Part shown: in pieces, positions 23,532 to 26,923 of the stretch
Layout of the letters: each line of letters begins with the position of its first letter
Position numbering within the stretch: position 1 is the stretch's first letter
NCBI GenBank assembly: GCA_963588595.1
Contig: CAVAIA010000001.1
Location: forward strand, 1 to 26,923
Reading direction: 5' to 3'
From: Phoenicibacter sp963588595
GTDB lineage: Bacteria > Actinomycetota > Coriobacteriia > Coriobacteriales > Eggerthellaceae
DNA: 26,923 bases
Notes under the pieces: generated by a model
Seen by the model: only the letters and a program-made list of their open reading frames with translations
The model's database searches: none
What the model was told of the DNA's origin: nothing
Translations under genes and position numbers: made by a program

Positions 23532-25178
23532 TTAAGCAGTGGCCCCTTCTGGAACATTCTCTGACTTATCTTTCTTTCCAAATTTAGGAGTGAAATCTGT
23601 GTTTGCATAAAGCTCGATCATCTCTTCTTGAGTTCTTTGAGTTCCATCTTCCTTAAACTCAAGCGACAAGGCTTTTTTGAAGGCAAAAATTCCACCGATG
23701 ACGACAATTCCAAATGGAAGAGCGCCAATGATAGAAATCGTTTGAATGGAATTCAAACCTCCTGCAAGCAAAAGTGCTGCAGCAATTGCACCAAGCACGC
23801 AACCCCAGAAAAGTTTAATAACAATTGGAGCTTCTGTTCCTGGCTTCGAGAGCATTTCACAAATAACAACCGATCCAACTTGCAAATGCGCAACGAAGAA
23901 GATTAACAACAAAACTAAAATGAGGCACACAGTGACAACTGCCAACGGGAACTCATTTAGCGTTGCAAACAATCCAAGAGCAGTTGATTGGTTGCAAGCA
24001 TCAATTATCGATGTAACTCCACCGTTAAGCGATAAGTCGATTGCGCTTCCGCCGAAAACTGTCATAAAAACGAATGAGAACAAGCAAGGGCAAAGGGTAA
24101 CACCCAAGATGAACTCACGAAGGCTTCTGCCTTTTGAAATTTTCGCGATAAAACCGCCTGTGAATGGGATCCATGCAATCCACCATGCCCAGAAAAACAC
24201 AGTCCAAGCACCGACCCAACCATTTGTCTCGCCGAATGTGTCAGTCAAGAAACTTTGCTGAATGAAATTTGAAATGTAGCCGCCGAAACTTTCTGTGAAG
24301 TAGTTGAGCAAAAATGGCGTGTTACCAATAACAAAAATGATAGCAGTTAACGCAATCATTACCCAAATGTTTAAAGTTGAGCAAAAAGAAATTGCTTTGT
24401 CGATGCCTCCGATAAGCGAGCCAATAACAAAAATGACAGTGCATCCAACGATGATGATAACTTGAATCCAAGTTTCAGCTGGGATGCCGAATTGATATTC
24501 AAGACCACCAGCGACTTGCATAGCGCCGAGTCCCAAAGACGTTGTGACTCCGAAAACTGCAACTATGACAGCAAGAGAGTCGATGATTCTGCCGAACGCC
24601 CCTTTCGTCACTTTTTCACCGACGAGTGGAACATAAACTGAACTGATGACAGCTGGCTTCTTAAGGCGATGTGAGGAATAAGCAAGCGCGCCGCCGATTG
24701 CAGCATATCCCACCCATGGCGTGATTCCCCAATGCATAAAGCTTTGGCGAAGCGCCATTTGAGCCGATTGCAAGCTGTCGCCTTCCCCCGTTGGAGGAGC
24801 CAAGAAGATGCTCATTGGCTCAGCAACAGAATAGAACAGAAGTCCAACTCCCATGCCAGCCGTGAACAACATGAAAAACCAAGTGCCGAATTTGTGAAGT
24901 GGCTTTTCGTCATTTCCTCCGAGTCTCACCTTGCCATAACGCGAAAATGCAACATAATAAACAAACACCATGCAACCCACCAAAACAAGGTTATAAAACC
25001 AAGCAAAGTTTGCAATGATCGCTGAGTTCATGTCGCTGATGAGCGTCGCTGCCGCATCTTTAAACCCGAGCGTAAGCGCGATGATGACAATGCAAATGAT
25101 GCCCGAAATGGCAAGCACCGGCTTGTCAATTGTGTCGAGGCCTTTTCCTTTGACCTCAGCTTTTGAATTGTCCGCCAT
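23532..25178 (-). CDS. BCCT family transporter (glycine betaine/carnitine/choline type)
   Basis: A 548-residue inner-membrane carrier with about 12 helices. Family signatures are clear: FTAGMGVGLLFYSVAEPMS (105-123), MHWGITPWVGYA (148-159) and the tryptophan-rich WTVFFWAWWIAWIPFTGG (325-342), whose aromatic residues hold the trimethylammonium group in studied members. The hydrophilic C-terminus has about 50 residues. The ATG follows AAGGAGG at 9 nt. An 18-bp inverted repeat lies at 25241-25294 upstream, and a terminator follows. Given the Grd-type reductase gene nearby, import of betaine (or a similar quaternary amine) as an electron acceptor is more likely than osmoprotection alone; the exact substrate is not proven. 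Confidence 0.94.
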   Translation of the reverse strand: MADNSKAEVKGKGLDTIDKPVLAISGIICIVIIALTLGFKDAAATLISDMNSAIIANFAWFYNLVLVGCMVFVYYVAFSRYGKVRLGGNDEKPLHKFGTWFFMLFTAGMGVGLLFYSVAEPMSIFLAPPTGEGDSLQSAQMALRQSFMHWGITPWVGYAAIGGALAYSSHRLKKPAVISSVYVPLVGEKVTKGAFGRIIDSLAVIVAVFGVTTSLGLGAMQVAGGLEYQFGIPAETWIQVIIIVGCTVIFVIGSLIGGIDKAISFCSTLNIWVMIALTAIIFVIGNTPFLLNYFTESFGGYISNFIQQSFLTDTFGETNGWVGAWTVFFWAWWIAWIPFTGGFIAKISKGRSLREFILGVTLCPCLFSFVFMTVFGGSAIDLSLNGGVTSIIDACNQSTALGLFATLNEFPLAVVTVCLILVLLLIFFVAHLQVGSVVICEMLSKPGTEAPIVIKLFWGCVLGAIAAALLLAGGLNSIQTISIIGALPFGIVVIGGIFAFKKALSLEFKEDGTQRTQEEMIELYANTDFTPKFGKKDKSENVPEGATA

Positions 25179-25240
25179 AATCCAAAACCTCCTTCTCTTA
25201 TCTTCTAAAACAAAACACTAATAAAGCTTTTATCCTTAAT

Positions 25241-25294
25241 CTAGACAAAGCATGATGTGGCGACTTTCTTTTGCTTACACCATGCCTTGCCTAG
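25241..25294 (-). promoter_or_regulatory. 18-bp RNA hairpin between the DUF3841-like gene and the BCCT gene
   Basis: Arms 25241-25258 and 25277-25294 form an uninterrupted 18-bp stem in minus-strand RNA, including three G-U pairs, around an 18-nt loop. In plus-strand RNA the same three positions would be A-C mismatches. No T run follows the 3' arm, so it is not a normal intrinsic terminator. It may be a 5' leader element for the transporter, a processing site or a 3' end stabiliser of the upstream gene. Confidence 0.55.
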
Positions 25295-25322
25295 AATTAG
25301 CGGCTAATAAACCGACCGTAAA

Positions 25323-25847
25323 CTAATACTCTTCTGCCTCCACAATCCATTCCTTTTTCACTTGCCAAACACATCCAACGTTATCTTCCATATCGTTTGA
25401 TGGCTCGCAACAACGCGGCCAACTTCTTAAAATCTCACTTTTAAGTTGCGGGAAAAAATTTCCTTTTTCTCCCATTATCAAAGCCGCCTCATTGACAATC
25501 CCTGCACTTTGAAGCTTTTTGTCATGATCTCTCTCATCATCATCGTCAAGCGGAACATACATGTAATTTAAAACATATCCCCACTTGTTATAGTCAATAA
25601 TAAAAAGCTCGTCTTCAGGGACGTCAAGAGTTAGCATCACCTCACCCTTAGCTTCCGGAAGTTTTGCACTCTCAGTCATCGCAAGCCAAATTGGAAGATA
25701 AAGACCTTCCTCTATTTGAATTCTTAGACGAGCTTGATCAGTTAGCCATCTATATGCTTTTATATAGTAATCAGAGATTGTGTCTGACTTTTCGCGCAAG
25801 AACCTCTCGCGGCAAATAAATCGTCCATCTCTTTCAATCTCTTGCAT
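25323..25847 (-). CDS. DUF3841-like protein of unknown function
   Basis: A 174-residue cytosolic protein resembling the DUF3841 family: FICRERFLREKSDTISDYYIKAYRWL near the N-terminus, then LYLPIWLAM, LTLDVPEDELFIIDYNKWGYVLNY and a C-terminal QVKKEWIVE. No catalytic motif is evident. The annotated ATG at 25847 has no ribosome site. In the same frame, upstream codons spell AWTRQNCLV, which fits the family's usual WTRQ-type beginning, and a GGAGGGG site (25886-25892) sits 5 nt before an in-frame ATA at 25878-25880. The true start may therefore be a rare AUA codon at 25880 (185 residues). Family assignment is from memory of the sequence pattern, and no function is known to me. Confidence 0.65.
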   Translation of the reverse strand: MQEIERDGRFICRERFLREKSDTISDYYIKAYRWLTDQARLRIQIEEGLYLPIWLAMTESAKLPEAKGEVMLTLDVPEDELFIIDYNKWGYVLNYMYVPLDDDDERDHDKKLQSAGIVNEAALIMGEKGNFFPQLKSEILRSWPRCCEPSNDMEDNVGCVWQVKKEWIVEAEEY

Positions 25848-25904
25848 AACAAGGCAATTTTGTCTCGTCCAAGCTCTTATTTTTACCCCTCCAAAATATT
25901 TAAC

Positions 25905-25925
25905 ATGTTTAAGTTATTTAAACAT
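25905..25925. repeat. Inverted repeat in the AT-rich divergent spacer
   Basis: ATGTTTAA (25905-25912) and TTAAACAT (25918-25925) are perfect 8-bp arms around 5 nt, just upstream of the DUF3841-like gene. TGTTTAA recurs at 26024-26030 and 26116-26122. The rest of 25848-26140 is very AT-rich without a convincing reading frame. It may be a regulator-binding site or just compositional bias. Confidence 0.35.
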
Positions 25926-26140
25926 TTTCTAATTCTATCAAAAAATTTATTTTTCATTAACCACATTTTAAAAATAAACGACTTATTATAAAAAAGCAAG
26001 CATTTTTTGATAAATTTCAAATATGTTTAAAAAATATATTTTCGTGATGATTAATTTCTGATTGAATAATAGCCGTATAAAGGCGTAAGTTAAAGATAAG
26101 TGCTTCAAAATTTTCTGTTTAAAAAATTTTTTACTATTAT

Positions 26141-26169
26141 TTGACAAACGCGTTTAATTTATATATAAT
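26141..26169 (+). promoter_or_regulatory. Consensus sigma-70 promoter with palindrome in the spacer, upstream of the Grd-type gene
   Basis: TTGACA (26141-26146), 17 nt and TATAAT (26164-26169) match the consensus at all 12 positions. Start of transcription should be near 26176. A perfect 10-bp palindrome AAACGCGTTT (26146-26155) overlaps the -35 and the spacer, where a bound repressor would block RNA polymerase. Such a strong promoter with an embedded operator suits a highly expressed, substrate-induced catabolic operon. The repressor is not in the window. Confidence 0.85.
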
Positions 26170-26179
26170 AATTTGCACT

Positions 26180-26193
26180 TGAGGATAACCTCA
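26180..26193 (+). promoter_or_regulatory. 5' leader hairpin of the Grd-type transcript
   Basis: TGAGG (26180-26184) and CCTCA (26189-26193) form a 5-bp stem with an ATAA loop a few bases after the predicted transcription start. It may protect the 5' end of an abundant mRNA or be part of a protein-binding site. The ribosome site GAGAGGAG lies about 30 nt further on. Confidence 0.4.
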
Positions 26194-26238
26194 TAAATTC
26201 ATTGTTCACGTTTAATAAATGAGAGGAGTGTGAAACAG

Positions 26239-26923
26239 ATGAAACTGGAAATTGGAAACATCCAAGTTAAAGATGTTGTCCTAGGCTCCGAGAATTCTTT
26301 CAAAGATGGCATTTTGACAATCGACAAACAAGCTGCCATTGATTATTTGAAAGAAAAAGATGATCACTTAACAGACGTCGATCTTGTTATCGCTCACCCA
26401 GGCGACGACACAAGAATCGTTCCAGTCGTTGAAATCATCGAGCCAAGGATGCGCGTCGACGGCAGAACTCTTTTCCCAGGAGTCACTGACGAGCCAGTTC
26501 CTGCAGGAGAAGGTGAGCTAAAAGCCTTTAAGGGATGCTGCGTTACAGTTGTCGCTAAGGAGTATGGTTCATTTGGAGACGGCGTTATCGACATGGGAGG
26601 CGAAGGTGCAAAACACACCTATTGGTCAAAACTCATCAACATTTGCATTGTGGGCGACACTGACGAGGAATTTGAGCGCCATGAGCAGCAAAAATGCAAC
26701 CATGCGCTTCGCTGGGCAGGACATCGCCTAGCAGAGTGGATTGGCAAGATTGCTGAGAATGTTGAAGTGGAAGAAAAAGAAGTCTACGACTTCGAGCCAA
26801 TTCTAAAGCGCGACGATTCACGCAAGGAGCTCCCAAATGTTGTTGCCGTTTTGCAACCTCAATCACAAATGGAGGCTTTGGGCTACAACGACCTTTGGTA
26901 TGGATGGGATATGAATAAATATC
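26239..26923 (+). CDS. Betaine/sarcosine/glycine reductase component B precursor (GrdE/GrdG/GrdI family), partial
   Basis: At least 228 residues, open at the right edge. The N-terminus MKLEIGNIQVKDVVLG, the segments VIAHPGDDTRIVPVVEIIEPRMRVDG and LFPGV, and ...VIDMGGEGAKHTYWSKLINICIV match the alpha part of the proprotein subunits of Grd-type reductases, which cleave at a Cys to make a pyruvoyl group; that Cys lies beyond the window. Component B binds the amine substrate as a Schiff base, and selenoprotein partners (GrdA, GrdB type) would be expected downstream. The nearby BCCT carrier favours betaine (GrdI), but sarcosine or glycine remain possible, as does the related proline reductase PrdA. 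Start: ATG at 26239 after GAGAGGAG. A consensus promoter lies 70 nt upstream. Confidence 0.82.
   Translation, partial: MKLEIGNIQVKDVVLGSENSFKDGILTIDKQAAIDYLKEKDDHLTDVDLVIAHPGDDTRIVPVVEIIEPRMRVDGRTLFPGVTDEPVPAGEGELKAFKGCCVTVVAKEYGSFGDGVIDMGGEGAKHTYWSKLINICIVGDTDEEFERHEQQKCNHALRWAGHRLAEWIGKIAENVEVEEKEVYDFEPILKRDDSRKELPNVVAVLQPQSQMEALGYNDLWYGWDMNKY

Noticed and set aside
1..26923. CRISPR array, prophage, transposase or attachment-site duplication beside the tRNA genes
   Set aside because: No regularly spaced repeats, no transposase-like or integrase-like frame, and no repeated copy of a tRNA 3' end was seen.
26239..26923. D-proline reductase proprotein (PrdA) as the identity of the right-edge gene
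   Set aside because: Not excluded, since the families are related, but the N-terminal motifs look closer to GrdE/GrdG/GrdI and a BCCT carrier is nearby; the missing C-terminal part would decide.

Overview
The window looks like a low-G+C (roughly 40%), anaerobic, amino-acid- and amine-fermenting bacterium. Ribosomal-protein order (rpsF-ssb-rpsR-rplI-dnaB and rplM-rpsI), a cysteine-containing S18, the 2-oxoacid:ferredoxin oxidoreductase and the start of a betaine/sarcosine/glycine-reductase gene fit an anaerobic Gram-positive. Coriobacteriia (a low-G+C Eggerthellaceae-like lineage) is my best guess and Clostridia the main alternative; there is no rRNA to settle it. No CRISPR, prophage or insertion sequence was seen.

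Layout. 1-2.5 kb (+): 3' part of tRNA-Thr(CGU), a GT-A glycosyltransferase and a membrane-free LytS-type histidine kinase. 2.5-7.4 kb (-): polyphosphate kinase Ppk1 with a 150-residue charged tail, preceded by a Zn/Cd-type P1B ATPase whose promoter region carries two palindromes. 7.4-8.3 kb (-): rplM-rpsI, closed by a strong terminator. 8.4-14.5 kb (-): rpsF-ssb-rpsR-rplI-dnaB, then a 951-residue membrane protein that has the M28 aminopeptidase fold signatures but has lost several metal ligands and carries a disordered insert of about 570 residues. 14.8-15.05 kb (-): two tRNA-Ser genes. 15.2-18.3 kb (+): comEA-comEC DNA-uptake operon.

18.3-26.9 kb is the metabolic region. A minus-strand operon reads acyl/aryl-CoA ligase (PaaK family), a stand-alone LysR effector-binding domain with no DNA-binding domain, then the gamma-delta fusion, alpha and beta subunits of a 2-oxoacid:ferredoxin oxidoreductase. 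Upstream are a BCCT betaine-type transporter with its own terminator and a DUF3841-like gene. Divergent from these, at the right edge, a consensus sigma-70 promoter with a palindrome between its -35 and -10 drives the first gene of a Grd-type reductase (component B precursor). Together these look like the two halves of Stickland-style metabolism: 2-oxoacid oxidation to acyl-CoA with reduced ferredoxin (and possible ATP recovery through the ligase), paired with uptake and reductive cleavage of a betaine-like amine. That pairing is an inference from gene content and adjacency.

Stretches longer than about 300 bases without a gene are 14399-14810 (rpsF promoter and leader, one extra hairpin, otherwise nothing recognised) and 25848-26238 (very AT-rich regulatory spacer between divergent genes).
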